From JACSRF01 sp964504445 (lineage in GTDB: Bacteria; Chloroflexota; Anaerolineae; Promineifilales; Promineifilaceae), in assembly GCA_964504445.1 (NCBI GenBank), contig CAZDEO010000024.1, positions 1 through 64,000 on the forward strand: 64,000 bases of DNA, in the 5' to 3' direction. The notes under the pieces are model-generated. The model did no database searches. It was given only the letters and a program-made list of their open reading frames with translations, and was not told where the DNA came from. Position 1 is the stretch's first letter. Each line of letters opens with the position of its first letter. Position numbers and translations under genes: made by a program. Below, one piece after another: positions 51,671 through 60,466 of this stretch.

Positions 51671-53029
51671 CTATTCTGCAGCAGTTTGAATGGTGGCTGT
51701 TTCTCGTGCTTTTTGCTCATTGACGAAACTGAGCAAGACCAGCCCCGCTATCAGGAATACGGCAATGGAGAGGATGGCAATGCGTTGGCCCATTTGTTCA
51801 GCCAGCACGGCCGTTTCCCCCTGAGCCTCATACCATTGCGCCGCACGAAAGGCCAAAATGCCGTAAATAGCTGGGCCAATGAAGGAAGAGGTGCGTCCTG
51901 TAAGGGCAAAAAAGCCATAAAACTCGGCGCTTTGCCCTCGGGGAGCAAACATACCCACCATGGTACGGCTGACAGATTGTGTGCCCGCCATAGCAAATCC
52001 GGCCACCGCGCCAATGATGAAAAACTGCGCCACGTTCTGGGCAAAAAACATGGCTCCAATAGCCCCAATCATCAGCACAATAGAAAGCGATAAAGATCGT
52101 TTACCGCCCAGAGTGTCTACCCAGCGACCGAAGGCATAAGCGCCAAAGACATTGGTAATCTGTACCACAATGACAAAGATAATCAGGTCTTGCTGGGTCA
52201 TGCCAAAGAGTACAGCGCCAATAATGGCCGCAAAATCCAGAGCCATGATGATACCATCGTTGTACACGAGAAAAGCCACCATGAATTTTATGAACTCTTT
52301 GAAGTTGCGGGCCGTGCGGAAGGTGTGCCCTAATTGCCTGAAAGCTACGCTGAGGTAATTGTCTCCTGGTGGCAGGGTTTTGGCTTTGGCGCGCTCAGGT
52401 AGCCAGAGGAAGATAGGAATGGCAGAAAGGGCAAAGAAAACGGCCGTAATCACCAACGTCAGCCGCACCACCAGCGTCCCCTCCAGTTGAATGGTTCCAT
52501 TTTGCTGCAAAACAATTAGCGGCAGCACCAGTAGCAGGCAAACCACCCCGCCAGCTGTACCAACGGCCCAGCCATTTCCCGAAACCCGGCCAATCTCCTG
52601 CGGCGATGCAATTTCCGGCAGCAGCCCATTGTAAAACACCTGGGCGCTGCGGTAGCCAATTTCCGCCAAAATAAACGCGCCCATGCCAATGGCCACCTGA
52701 CCCGGTTCCGCAAAGAACAAAGCGGCCGTAAACAACACCGACATCACCGTGTAAAAGAGCAAAAACTTCTTCTTCGAGCCAGAATAATCCGCAATGGCCC
52801 CCAAAATGGGCGAAGTAAAAGCCACTACCAGCATGGCAATGCCCACGGCAAGCCCCCACAGGCGTGACCCCTCTGCGCCGCCTACCACCGTGCCTTGAAA
52901 ATAAGCGGAATACACCGCCAGCAGCACCACGGCTGCATAAGCCGAGTTCCCAAAATCATACAAGTACCACGCCCAGCGCTCCTTACGCGTGGCAAGGGGC
53001 GCCATCTTAGTAGCGGCCGTCGTCGCCAT
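51671..53029 (-). CDS. UMF1/Atg22-type MFS transporter
   Basis: A 452-residue permease of the UMF1 (vacuole effluxer Atg22-like) branch of the major facilitator superfamily, with twelve predicted TM helices. The family hallmark is WAWYLYDFGNSAYAAVVLLA at the N-terminus; PILGAIADYSGSKKK is the MFS loop 2-3 motif, and SRTMVGMFAPRGQSAEFYGF lies in the second half. Possible amino-acid or peptide export; substrate unknown. ATG 53029 follows GAGGAGG. It lies downstream of asnS on the same strand, but a terminator separates them. Confidence 0.88.
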   Translation of the reverse strand: MATTAATKMAPLATRKERWAWYLYDFGNSAYAAVVLLAVYSAYFQGTVVGGAEGSRLWGLAVGIAMLVVAFTSPILGAIADYSGSKKKFLLFYTVMSVLFTAALFFAEPGQVAIGMGAFILAEIGYRSAQVFYNGLLPEIASPQEIGRVSGNGWAVGTAGGVVCLLLVLPLIVLQQNGTIQLEGTLVVRLTLVITAVFFALSAIPIFLWLPERAKAKTLPPGDNYLSVAFRQLGHTFRTARNFKEFIKFMVAFLVYNDGIIMALDFAAIIGAVLFGMTQQDLIIFVIVVQITNVFGAYAFGRWVDTLGGKRSLSLSIVLMIGAIGAMFFAQNVAQFFIIGAVAGFAMAGTQSVSRTMVGMFAPRGQSAEFYGFFALTGRTSSFIGPAIYGILAFRAAQWYEAQGETAVLAEQMGQRIAILSIAVFLIAGLVLLSFVNEQKARETATIQTAAE

Positions 53030-53045
53030 TTTTCCGCCTCCTCAA

Positions 53046-53087
53046 CAAAAAAATAACCCCCAAATGCTTGTACAGGCATTTGGGGGG
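53046..53087 (-). terminator. Rho-independent terminator of asnS
   Basis: On the minus strand CCCCCAAATGC (53086-53076) pairs perfectly with GCATTTGGGGG (53067-53057), followed by TTATTTTTTT. It lies 9 bp after the asnS stop codon. Confidence 0.9.
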
Positions 53088-53095
53088 CTGCCTTT

Positions 53096-54433
53096 TTACG
53101 GATAGAGCCGATTCAACGTGCGCGGGAAGGGGCTGGTTTGGCGGATGTGATCAATGCCGCAGATCCAGGCTACCGTACGCTCCAGGCCCAAACCAAAGCC
53201 ACTGTGCGGCACACTGCCATATTTGCGTAAGTCCACGTACCATTGGTAATGGGCCAACGGCAGCTCATGGCGCGCAATAGCCGCCACCAATACATCCGGG
53301 TTGCTCATGCGCTCGCTGCCGCCAATGATTTCCCCATACCCTTCCGGAGCTAGCAAATCAACACTTTTACATATTTCAGGGCGGCCTGGCCACGGCTCCA
53401 TGTAAAAGGCCTTCACTTGGCTGGGGTAGCCATAGACAAACACCGGCTTATCAAATTGCTTGGTTAGCTCTGTTTCGTGGGGTGAGCCAAAGTCATCACC
53501 CCACTCAATCGCCAGCAGTTCCCGCAGTTCAGGATCGTCGGTGGTCTTGCGAATGGCGCGGATGCGCTCAATGGCCTCGTCGTAGCTGATGCGTGGGAAG
53601 GGTGGCGCAATTTTTTCCAGCATGGTCAGGTCGCGGCCCAAATATTCCAGCTCGTTACGCCGTTTTTCTAAAGTGGTTTGCACAATGTAACTAACAAATT
53701 CTTCCTCGAAGGCCATCAGATCTTCCAGGTCGAAATAGGCCATTTCTGGCTCTACCATCCAAAATTCAGCCAGGTGGCGGCGGGTTTTAGACTTTTCGGC
53801 GCGGAAGGTGGGGCCAAAGCAGTATACTTTGCCAAAAGCCATAATATTGGCTTCGTTGTAAAGTTGCCCAGTTTGGGCCAGGTAAGCTATTTCGTCAAAA
53901 TAGCCCACTTCAAAGAGGGTGCTGGTTCCTTCGGCAGCGCTGGGGGTGATGATGGGGGTATCAATATTGAGGAAGCCGTTGTTATCCAGGAAGTCTATAA
54001 TGGCACGCTTGATGGTGGCGCGGACACGCATAATGGCCCACTGCTGGCTAGAGCGCAGCCAGAGGTGGCGGTTGTCCATGAGGAATTCGACGCCATGGTC
54101 TTTGGGGGTAATGGGATAATCGGCCACATCTTGCAGCACATGGAGATCTTCGATACTGATTTCATAGCCTTGCGGGATGCCGGGGGCGCGCTCGTTTTCC
54201 CGTATTGTGCCGGTAACGATGAGGGAAGATTCTTGCCCCAGCCGTTTGAGGGTTTCAAAACGCTCTTCGCCTATTTCTGGGCGAAAGGCTACCCCTTGGG
54301 TCATGCCGCTGCCGTCGCGCAGGCGCGCAAACAGCAGTTTGCCTTTGCGGGTGCTGGCGTAAAGCCAGCCTTTGATGGTGACGCGCTGCCCAACGTAAGT
54401 GGCGATTTGTTCGATGCGGATTTCTTCTGCCAT
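53096..54433 (-). CDS. asnS: Asparaginyl-tRNA synthetase
   Basis: A 445-residue class IIb synthetase charging tRNA-Asn. An N-terminal OB anticodon-binding domain (VTIKGWLYASTRKGKLLFAR) covers about 15-100. The class II core contains motif 2 (GPTFRAEKSKTRRHLAEFWM) and motif 3 (GFGLGLERTVAWICG). The segment HLAEFWMVEPEMAY and the absence of an inserted GAD-like domain favour AsnRS over AspRS. The ATG at 54433 follows GGAG. The upstream region (54434-54540, minus strand) shows no T-box. Confidence 0.92.
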   Translation of the reverse strand: MAEEIRIEQIATYVGQRVTIKGWLYASTRKGKLLFARLRDGSGMTQGVAFRPEIGEERFETLKRLGQESSLIVTGTIRENERAPGIPQGYEISIEDLHVLQDVADYPITPKDHGVEFLMDNRHLWLRSSQQWAIMRVRATIKRAIIDFLDNNGFLNIDTPIITPSAAEGTSTLFEVGYFDEIAYLAQTGQLYNEANIMAFGKVYCFGPTFRAEKSKTRRHLAEFWMVEPEMAYFDLEDLMAFEEEFVSYIVQTTLEKRRNELEYLGRDLTMLEKIAPPFPRISYDEAIERIRAIRKTTDDPELRELLAIEWGDDFGSPHETELTKQFDKPVFVYGYPSQVKAFYMEPWPGRPEICKSVDLLAPEGYGEIIGGSERMSNPDVLVAAIARHELPLAHYQWYVDLRKYGSVPHSGFGLGLERTVAWICGIDHIRQTSPFPRTLNRLYP

Positions 54434-54657
54434 GTTTTACTCCATGAGGTTGTTTGTTGTTTTGAGTTTTTGGGTATCAGCAGATCAAAACAATTTTACC
54501 TTCAGTAAAAGCGTAAATGTACACCTTTACACTTTGATATACTGGGTATCTTTTATATGATTGCCTTGGTGTTTTGTGGCAAATTGTACCATAGGGAAAG
54601 CCTGGGCTAAAAATGCGGTTTGTAAGGCCAAATGGGTAGTGTGTATAATACCTGCCC

Positions 54658-54684
54658 TTGCCATGATAGTGACTGGGGTATAAT
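54658..54684 (+). promoter_or_regulatory. Promoter, apparently leaderless, of the LCP gene
   Basis: TTGCCA (54658-54663), a 15-nt spacer and TATAAT (54679-54684), seven nucleotides before the ATG at 54692, predicting a leaderless mRNA. A second TATAAT at 54644-54649 could give a leader of about 37 nt. The remaining 54434-54640 is A+T-rich and otherwise unremarkable. Confidence 0.55.
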
Positions 54685-54691
54685 TAAGAAT

Positions 54692-56122
54692 ATGACATCG
54701 CATCAATCACGCTCGCGTGCCCGAAATGGGATCCGGCTGCCTTTGTGGGCCTTGGGACTTTTGGTTTTATTGGTTGTGTCTTTCCTGGTGGGGAGTTCTG
54801 TCTGGCTTTACCGGACTATTGAAGCCGAGGTTTCCCGCCTGGAGATGTTGGATCCGGAGTTTGGGAATATCACGGATCCCCAGCCAGAAACGGCCGTGTC
54901 CCCCGGAGCGCCTGCCATTTCCATCAGCGAAAATCCGGCCCCTTTCCTTTCTGCCCAGGCGTTTAAGCCATGGGAGGGGGATCGGCGGGTGTCGATTTTG
55001 CTCCTGGGTGTTGATCGCCGCTGCGATGAAGAAGGCCCGACCCATTCTGACAGCCTCATTTTGGTCAGCATCGACCCGGTAACCTTGTCCGCCGCAGTGC
55101 TTTCTTTGCCTCGCGACCTGTGGGTGGAAATTCCCACCTTTGGCGTTGACCGGATCAATCAGGCTTACTACAACGGGCAGGTTTACGAGTACCCTGGAGG
55201 TGGCCAGGCGTTGGCTCGCGAAACCGTGGCTAATACCTTGGGTATCCCGGTGGATTACTACGTGGCCGTTGATTTTCAAGCCTTCACAAAAATTGTGGAC
55301 TTGATTGGGGGTATTGAGATCGATGCTCTGGAAGCCATAGACGATCCAACGTATCCGGACAATTGTTATGGTTATGAACCCTTCGCCATAGAGGCGGGCA
55401 CGCACCAGCTAGATGGGGCAACTGCGTTGAAGTATGCCCGCACGCGGGCGACCTTTGGGGGGGACGTGGACCGCGCTGAGCGGCAGCAAGCCGTGTTGTT
55501 AGCTGTACGCAACAAGGTGCTAAACCTCAATATGCTACCCCAATTGATTCGAGAAGCGCCGCAAATTTGGCAAACGGTGCAGGAAAATGTGCGCACCAAT
55601 CTTTCCCTAGATGAAATGGTGCAGTTAGCCCTTTTGGCTCAGGATATTCCCCGCGAAAATATACGTATGGCGGTGATTGATTACAATTATGTCATCAATC
55701 AGACAACGAACGATGGCCGACAGGTGTTGGTGCCTGTGCGCGAGGAGATTCGCAAACTGCGTGATGAACTGTTTGCTCCGCCACCTATTCCGACTCCGGT
55801 CATGGCGAATTTGCCGGCATTGATGCAGCAAGAAAATGCCCGCGTGGCTATTTACAATGGCACGGCCGTATTCGGCCTGGCCGGAGACACCCAAACCTTC
55901 TTGCAGCGGTATGGGGTAAATGTCACAGAAATTGGCAACGCCGATGCGGCGACTTATCGGACGACGCAGATTATTGATTATGGCTCCCACCCTAACACAA
56001 CTTTTTACCTGGTTCAGCTGATGGAAATACCCCCACTCAATGTGAGCAGTGCGCGGACTGCGCCGGGCGATTTTGACGTGCTTATCATTTTGGGTAGTGA
56101 TTGGCAGGTGCCTGGTCAATGA
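54692..56122 (+). CDS. LytR-CpsA-Psr (LCP) family cell-envelope protein
   Basis: A 476-residue type II membrane protein. A TM helix at about 20-43 follows basic residues; the LCP domain at about 105-290 has ILLLGVDRR, HSDSLILVSIDP, VLSLPRDLWVEIP, NQAYYNG and ALKYARTRATFGGDVDRAER, the lipid-pyrophosphate-binding and catalytic Arg/Asp signatures. A LytR_C-type domain (ARVAIYNGTAVFGLAGDTQT) forms the C-terminus. LCP enzymes transfer glycopolymers to peptidoglycan or proteins. ATG 54692 (MTSHQSRSRARNGIRL) fits the promoter; the frame is open to 54632. It overlaps the next gene by 4 bp (ATGA). Confidence 0.9.
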   Translation: MTSHQSRSRARNGIRLPLWALGLLVLLVVSFLVGSSVWLYRTIEAEVSRLEMLDPEFGNITDPQPETAVSPGAPAISISENPAPFLSAQAFKPWEGDRRVSILLLGVDRRCDEEGPTHSDSLILVSIDPVTLSAAVLSLPRDLWVEIPTFGVDRINQAYYNGQVYEYPGGGQALARETVANTLGIPVDYYVAVDFQAFTKIVDLIGGIEIDALEAIDDPTYPDNCYGYEPFAIEAGTHQLDGATALKYARTRATFGGDVDRAERQQAVLLAVRNKVLNLNMLPQLIREAPQIWQTVQENVRTNLSLDEMVQLALLAQDIPRENIRMAVIDYNYVINQTTNDGRQVLVPVREEIRKLRDELFAPPPIPTPVMANLPALMQQENARVAIYNGTAVFGLAGDTQTFLQRYGVNVTEIGNADAATYRTTQIIDYGSHPNTTFYLVQLMEIPPLNVSSARTAPGDFDVLIILGSDWQVPGQ

Positions 56123-58245
56123 GGCGCACGCGATGGACGTGCCTGGTTTGGGGATTGTTTTTTTCGACCACGTTTACGGGTTCCCTGATTGGTGTGGGGT
56201 GCCAAAATGTTCCGCTAGATGAACCGGTGACGTCGGTAGCCCAAGTGGCGGTAACGGCCGTTACTGTGACCCAGATGGCTCCCTCACCCACACTACCGCT
56301 GCCGGGACCGCCCACGGCCGTTCCTTTACCATCCCCTTCGCCAACTACAGAAAAGATGATACCCTGGACAATCGTTGGGCAAGAAGCCAATAGCTTGCAG
56401 TTTGCTATTCCGCCCCACTGGGTAAATTTACTGGGCGGGTTGAGCCAGGAGTCTCTGGCCACCTCATTAGGGGTCATGGCGGCGTTGGCGGTGGACTCAG
56501 CGCGCACAGGAGCAGCACTGCTGGCGGGTAAGTCCATTGGCACCGGGGGAGTTGTGGTGGGCCTGGTGGCCCCCGCCGATGTGCCGCCCTCCGTGCCTGT
56601 GGCTGGCTTGGGTTTGCTGCTAGCGGGCCTGGGAACGGCCGTCACCCCCTTAAGCGACATTACCACCCTGCAGGCTGGCGATTTGCAAGGCGCAACTATT
56701 GATGTTTCCGGCATGCCTGTGCCGGTTTACCAACAAGCAGCCGCCCACCTGCGGACACGCATTGTCTACTTTTTAGCCCCTGACGTATTGCCAGATCGCG
56801 CGGTGCAGGTTGTACTCCTGTTTAGCGCCGCCCCAGACCATTGGACAGAGTTTGAACCAACCTTTGCGCGTATCAGCGAAACGGCCGTGCTGCCCAACTT
56901 CCAGGCTGGCTTGCAAATTCCCCAAGGTACTTTGCGCCTTTTCGGTACACCGCCCACAGAAACCCAGGTAAGCGGCGTCACAGTATCCAGCAATCCTGAA
57001 ATCTGGCTTATGAAAGTTGAAGCGCCTGCATACCTTACCCTTACGGCCACCCCCTCTAGCCCCAACCTTGATCTCGCCATTTCCCTCATCAGCCCCACAG
57101 GAAACCTCCTCAATCGGTTAAACAATGGGTTCACCGGCGACAGCGAAAAAGTAACCGACCTGCCTTTGCCAGCAGCCGGACTTCACCTTTTCATCGTCAA
57201 TAATTTGACGGCTCAATCCGGTCGCTACACTTTAGAGATGGGCCTGAGCGCCGAACCCAGCTTTTCCGGTGAAGGGCGCATTGCCTTTGGCGAAGGCGTG
57301 CAAAGCCAGCTTGCCGCAGAATCGCAACACGTCTGGCGCTTTGAGGGCACAGCCGGCCAATACATCAACGTTGTTTTGCAGCCCCGCAGCGATCAGCTAG
57401 ATGCCATTTTGAATTTATATAGCCCTGACGGACTGCGCTTGGTAGCGTTAGATGAGGGTTTTAGCGGCGACCCGGAGATCATATCTGGTTTTCAACTACC
57501 CTTTACTGGGGAGTATGCGATTCGGGTTAGCAGTTTCGCCAGCGCTGGCGGCACATACACCATATCCCTGAGCCAGGGCCGGGAAACCACCGCAAATTTC
57601 TTTGATGCCGGAGATTTGATGGTGGGGCAAGAAAAACGGGAGACCCTGCGGACCAATGAAGCCCACGCCTGGTTTTTCGCTGGTAAGCGTGATGAAGAAA
57701 TGATAATACGCGTGGTCCCTTTAAATAACGACCTGGACCTGGATATTTGGCTGCTGGACCCCAATATTGCGCGATTGGCAGAACAAGACCTGTTTTTGGC
57801 CGGAGAACCAGAGATGTTACAGTATCGGTTGCCGGAGGATGGGCAATATCTGATACTTGTACGAGATTTTTCGGGCAAGGCGGGGGGATATGAGATAGCT
57901 CTGGACCGGGCCCCGACGGCCGTGCCTGTTTATGAGGCCACACTTGCCAGCAGCCTGCCCGTGACGGGGACACTGCCCGCAGCCCAAACCAGCTTTTGGC
58001 TGTTTAATGGGCAAGAGGGCAACGAGGTTACTATTTTACTGGAACCCCAGGATCTTCTTGCTGATTTGGTGCTGATTTTGCAAGCGCCTAATGGCGACAC
58101 CGTTTTGCGCGTAGATAGTGGGGGAAGCGGTGAGGCGGAAATAATTGATCTATTTACGCTAACTGCCACAGGTCAGTGGCGAATTCTTGTCCAAGAGTTT
58201 TTTGCCGCGGCAGCTCCTTACACCCTTACTGCCACCTGGGAGTAA
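56119..58245 (+). CDS. Lipoprotein with pre-peptidase C-terminal (PPC) type repeats
   Basis: A 708-residue exported protein. The signal sequence ends in IGVGC, a lipobox-like site, and is followed by a Thr/Pro linker. An unfamiliar domain covers about 85-290. From about 300 onward come four PPC-like beta-sandwich domains with the recurring pattern LxIxxPxGxLLNxxNxGFTGD, DLPLPAAGLHLFIV or related (for example LPFTGEYAIRVSSFASAGGT, LPEDGQYLILVRDFSGKAGG). Such domains bind carbohydrates or assist secretion. It overlaps the LCP gene by 4 bp, so the two probably act together at the envelope. The frame is open to 56101 but ATG 56119 is preferred. Confidence 0.8.
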   Translation: MRRTRWTCLVWGLFFSTTFTGSLIGVGCQNVPLDEPVTSVAQVAVTAVTVTQMAPSPTLPLPGPPTAVPLPSPSPTTEKMIPWTIVGQEANSLQFAIPPHWVNLLGGLSQESLATSLGVMAALAVDSARTGAALLAGKSIGTGGVVVGLVAPADVPPSVPVAGLGLLLAGLGTAVTPLSDITTLQAGDLQGATIDVSGMPVPVYQQAAAHLRTRIVYFLAPDVLPDRAVQVVLLFSAAPDHWTEFEPTFARISETAVLPNFQAGLQIPQGTLRLFGTPPTETQVSGVTVSSNPEIWLMKVEAPAYLTLTATPSSPNLDLAISLISPTGNLLNRLNNGFTGDSEKVTDLPLPAAGLHLFIVNNLTAQSGRYTLEMGLSAEPSFSGEGRIAFGEGVQSQLAAESQHVWRFEGTAGQYINVVLQPRSDQLDAILNLYSPDGLRLVALDEGFSGDPEIISGFQLPFTGEYAIRVSSFASAGGTYTISLSQGRETTANFFDAGDLMVGQEKRETLRTNEAHAWFFAGKRDEEMIIRVVPLNNDLDLDIWLLDPNIARLAEQDLFLAGEPEMLQYRLPEDGQYLILVRDFSGKAGGYEIALDRAPTAVPVYEATLASSLPVTGTLPAAQTSFWLFNGQEGNEVTILLEPQDLLADLVLILQAPNGDTVLRVDSGGSGEAEIIDLFTLTATGQWRILVQEFFAAAAPYTLTATWE

Positions 58246-58266
58246 CTTTCTAACCATCAATTCCCA

Positions 58267-59061
58267 TCAATGATTTTGCACAAAATCAAAACGGACCAGG
58301 TTTTGGCTGCAGCTTGCGCGACTGGTGAAGTTGTACACCTGAGAAACGGCCGTGCCATTCATCGTCTCTAGCTGAATATTATAGTCACGCACCACGGGCG
58401 AATTGAACAAAAACTGTTCCCAGCCAGAAGGGCTGTAATCGGGAGCCGTGCCCACCGTCACCCGCTGGTCAATGCCGCTCCCCCACACATGCACCCGGTA
58501 AGCGCCAACGGGCACCGGGTTGCGGAACAGGTCCAGCACTTCACCAGCAACGCCCATCCATTCACAGCCCGCATTATTGGCAAAATTGGGTAAATAAAAT
58601 GGGCTGGTATCTGATTTCGTAAAAATAAAATCAGAGCGGGTGGGGCTGGGCGTGGGCGGAGGGCCAGGAGGCGTTGCTGTTGCCGTATTGGTGGGTGTGG
58701 GCGTGGGGGTCCGCGTGGGCGTTTTGGTGGGGAAAATCGGCGTCAAAGAAGGCGTGACCGAGGGGCCAAGGGTCGCAAAGGGTTCATTGGTGGGGGGGAC
58801 CCTGGTGTTAACGGGCGTCCACGTAGGTTGCAGCAAGTTAGGCGTGGCTGTGGGCACAGCCGTGGGCACCGCGGCAACCGGCGCCCGCGTGGGTAAGTCA
58901 TCTTCGACCAATGCCGGATCGGTCTCTTCGCCCTCCAAAAAAACAGCTAGTGGCGTGTTTTGCAGCAAATTTGGGGCAGCCACAAATATGACAACAACCA
59001 CTAAGACCAGAAAGGCCAGCGTGAATAGCATGGCGGTGAAGATATTCAATAAGCGTCCCAT
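58267..59061 (-). CDS. Membrane-anchored Thr/Pro-rich protein
   Basis: A 264-residue protein with an N-terminal TM anchor (IFTAMLFTLAFLVLVVVVIF), a Thr/Pro-rich stalk at about 50-145 (TPTRTPTPTPTNTATATPPG) typical of exported Chloroflexota proteins, and a C-terminal globular domain (SPFYLPNFANNAGCEWMGVA, YRVHVWGSG) with two cysteines. The C-terminal domain is unknown, probably a surface beta-sandwich. ATG 59061 follows AAGGATAGG. It lies 57 bp downstream of the foldase gene, likely in one operon, and is convergent with the PPC lipoprotein. Confidence 0.75.
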   Translation of the reverse strand: MGRLLNIFTAMLFTLAFLVLVVVVIFVAAPNLLQNTPLAVFLEGEETDPALVEDDLPTRAPVAAVPTAVPTATPNLLQPTWTPVNTRVPPTNEPFATLGPSVTPSLTPIFPTKTPTRTPTPTPTNTATATPPGPPPTPSPTRSDFIFTKSDTSPFYLPNFANNAGCEWMGVAGEVLDLFRNPVPVGAYRVHVWGSGIDQRVTVGTAPDYSPSGWEQFLFNSPVVRDYNIQLETMNGTAVSQVYNFTSRASCSQNLVRFDFVQNH

Positions 59062-59118
59062 TTTGCACCTATCCTTGCCAGACCAGCGACCCGGTTTCAG
59101 GGGCCGCCCTGGTCGGTT

Positions 59119-60138
59119 CTAAGCATCTGTGTCCACAAAGCGCGTAATGTTGGCCTGGCTGCGCTGATTTTCTAGCCAGGTTTCAAAGGCTTGAGTAAGC
59201 AGGTTATAACGCATGTTGGCGCTTAACGGCCGTTGCGGGTCCCGCTCCAGCACTTGAATCAGGTAAAACGTCTGGCTGCCATTGGCGCCTGTCACCGCAA
59301 TCACATCACTTACTTCCCCGGGCTGCAGCGCCATGGCTGCTTCCTCCAACTCTGGCACCAACAGCGAACCCCGGGCAAAGAAACCGAGTTCGCCCCCGGC
59401 AGGGGCCGTAGCCGAGTCTCGTGAATACTGTTGCGCCAGCAGGCCCAAATCTGCGCCGCTTCGAATCTGGTCTAGCAAGCTGCTGGCCAGGGCCGCGTCA
59501 TCCACCTGCAAATAGCGGGCGCGAATTTGCTCCACCGCATAGGGCACCTCGGACGTTACCACGTCGCGCATTTGTGCCGTTACCATTTCCGCTTCCAGGG
59601 CCTGGCGAAACTCCTCTTCACTCCACTGGTTGGCTTCCAGCCAGGCGTCAAAATTATCCTCGCCGTTGGCTGTTGAGCGTAGTTCAGCCAGCTTTTCATC
59701 CACCATTTCTGGTGTCACAACGAGACCGGCTGCTGCGGCTGCCTGGGTAATCAGCTGCCGGTCGATGAGGGCTTCCAGCACAGTGGCGCGATAGCCGCTA
59801 CTGGGTTCCTGACCCAATTCTAGATGGGCCTGCTCGTAACGGGACAGCTCTTTTTCATAATCTGCCAGGGTGATGGGTACATCATTGACCAGGGCCGCTA
59901 AGGGTTCCGGGGTAGGGGTAGGGGGCACGGCCGTTGCTGTAGGCAACTCGGTTTCAGCAGGCGCAGTGGCCGGGACGGCCGTTGTCCTGGCGGTCGTTCC
60001 ATCTGTGGTCTGGGGCGTTGCTTCCGCTGCTGCCGGGGTGTTTTCCTGGCAGGCCGATAAAACGATGAGGAAGACAACAATCAGCGCGAGAAAACCTGGT
60101 GCCCGTTGCCGCATTTTAACATTATGTCTTGAAAACAT
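59119..60138 (-). CDS. PpiC/SurA-type peptidyl-prolyl isomerase lipoprotein
   Basis: A 339-residue foldase. A lipoprotein signal (RAPGFLALIVVFLIVLSAC) is followed by a Thr-rich linker, a SurA-like N-domain (VPITLADYEKELSRYEQAHL, EALIDRQLITQAAAAAGLVV) and a parvulin domain at about 230-330 (AQQYSRDSATAPAGGELGFF, ALQPGEVSDVIAV). It would assist folding of exported proteins, like PrsA. I chose ATG 60138 because a strong promoter with TATAAT ends six nucleotides before it; ATG 60114 is also possible. The frame is open to 60297, but that part overlaps another gene. Confidence 0.88.
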   Translation of the reverse strand: MFSRHNVKMRQRAPGFLALIVVFLIVLSACQENTPAAAEATPQTTDGTTARTTAVPATAPAETELPTATAVPPTPTPEPLAALVNDVPITLADYEKELSRYEQAHLELGQEPSSGYRATVLEALIDRQLITQAAAAAGLVVTPEMVDEKLAELRSTANGEDNFDAWLEANQWSEEEFRQALEAEMVTAQMRDVVTSEVPYAVEQIRARYLQVDDAALASSLLDQIRSGADLGLLAQQYSRDSATAPAGGELGFFARGSLLVPELEEAAMALQPGEVSDVIAVTGANGSQTFYLIQVLERDPQRPLSANMRYNLLTQAFETWLENQRSQANITRFVDTDA

Positions 60139-60144
60139 AATCAA

Positions 60145-60172
60145 ATTATACGAAATCGCCACCATGTGACAA
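60145..60172 (-). promoter_or_regulatory. Promoter, apparently leaderless, of the PpiC foldase gene
   Basis: On the minus strand TTGTCA (60172-60167), a 16-nt spacer and TATAAT (60150-60145), then six nucleotides to the ATG at 60138. Confidence 0.65.
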
Positions 60173-60182
60173 GAGACCCCCT

Positions 60183-60380
60183 TTACTGCCCCAAAAGCTG
60201 CACCACATATACTGCCGCCGCAATCAAAATAATGCCCATGCAGCCCAGGCGGAAAACGGCCGCCGTTAGCTTCAAAAACAGGCGCAGCAGAAACCAACCA
60301 ATGACCAGCACCACAATCAGAATGAGCAGTTGCATTAACTGGTGGGGGCTAACACCTACCAGTTGGGCTATTGTTTCCAC
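60183..60380 (-). CDS. Small two-TM membrane protein
   Basis: A 65-residue protein with two hydrophobic helices (LMQLLILIVVLVIGWFLLRL and LGCMGIILIAAAVYVVQLLG) and little else. No recognised family. I chose the GTG at 60380 because GGAGG lies 8 nt upstream; another GTG at 60395 would add five residues. It lies downstream of hutI, separated by a heptad-repeat element. Confidence 0.6.
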   Translation of the reverse strand: METIAQLVGVSPHQLMQLLILIVVLVIGWFLLRLFLKLTAAVFRLGCMGIILIAAAVYVVQLLGQ

Positions 60381-60398
60381 GATATGTACCTCCACTGA

Positions 60399-60466
60399 AC
60401 AATGAACGATGAATGATGAATAATGAACGAGTGCTTACTCATTGCTCATTGCCAATTGCCCTTTCT
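60399..60466. repeat. Heptad-repeat hairpin element at the 3' end of hutI
   Basis: Degenerate 7-bp units ATGAACG, ATGAATG, ATGAATA, ATGAACG, then after a GAGT-GCTT-ACTC turn CATTGCT, CATTGCC, AATTGCC. The two halves are imperfect reverse complements. The right half encodes the last residues of HutI (GQLAMSNE), so the element has extended into the coding sequence. Confidence 0.65.

Noticed and set aside
54434..54631. T-box leader for asnS
   Set aside because: No T-box consensus or specifier stem is visible; only a short GTAAA/TTTAC dyad and a normal ribosome-binding site.
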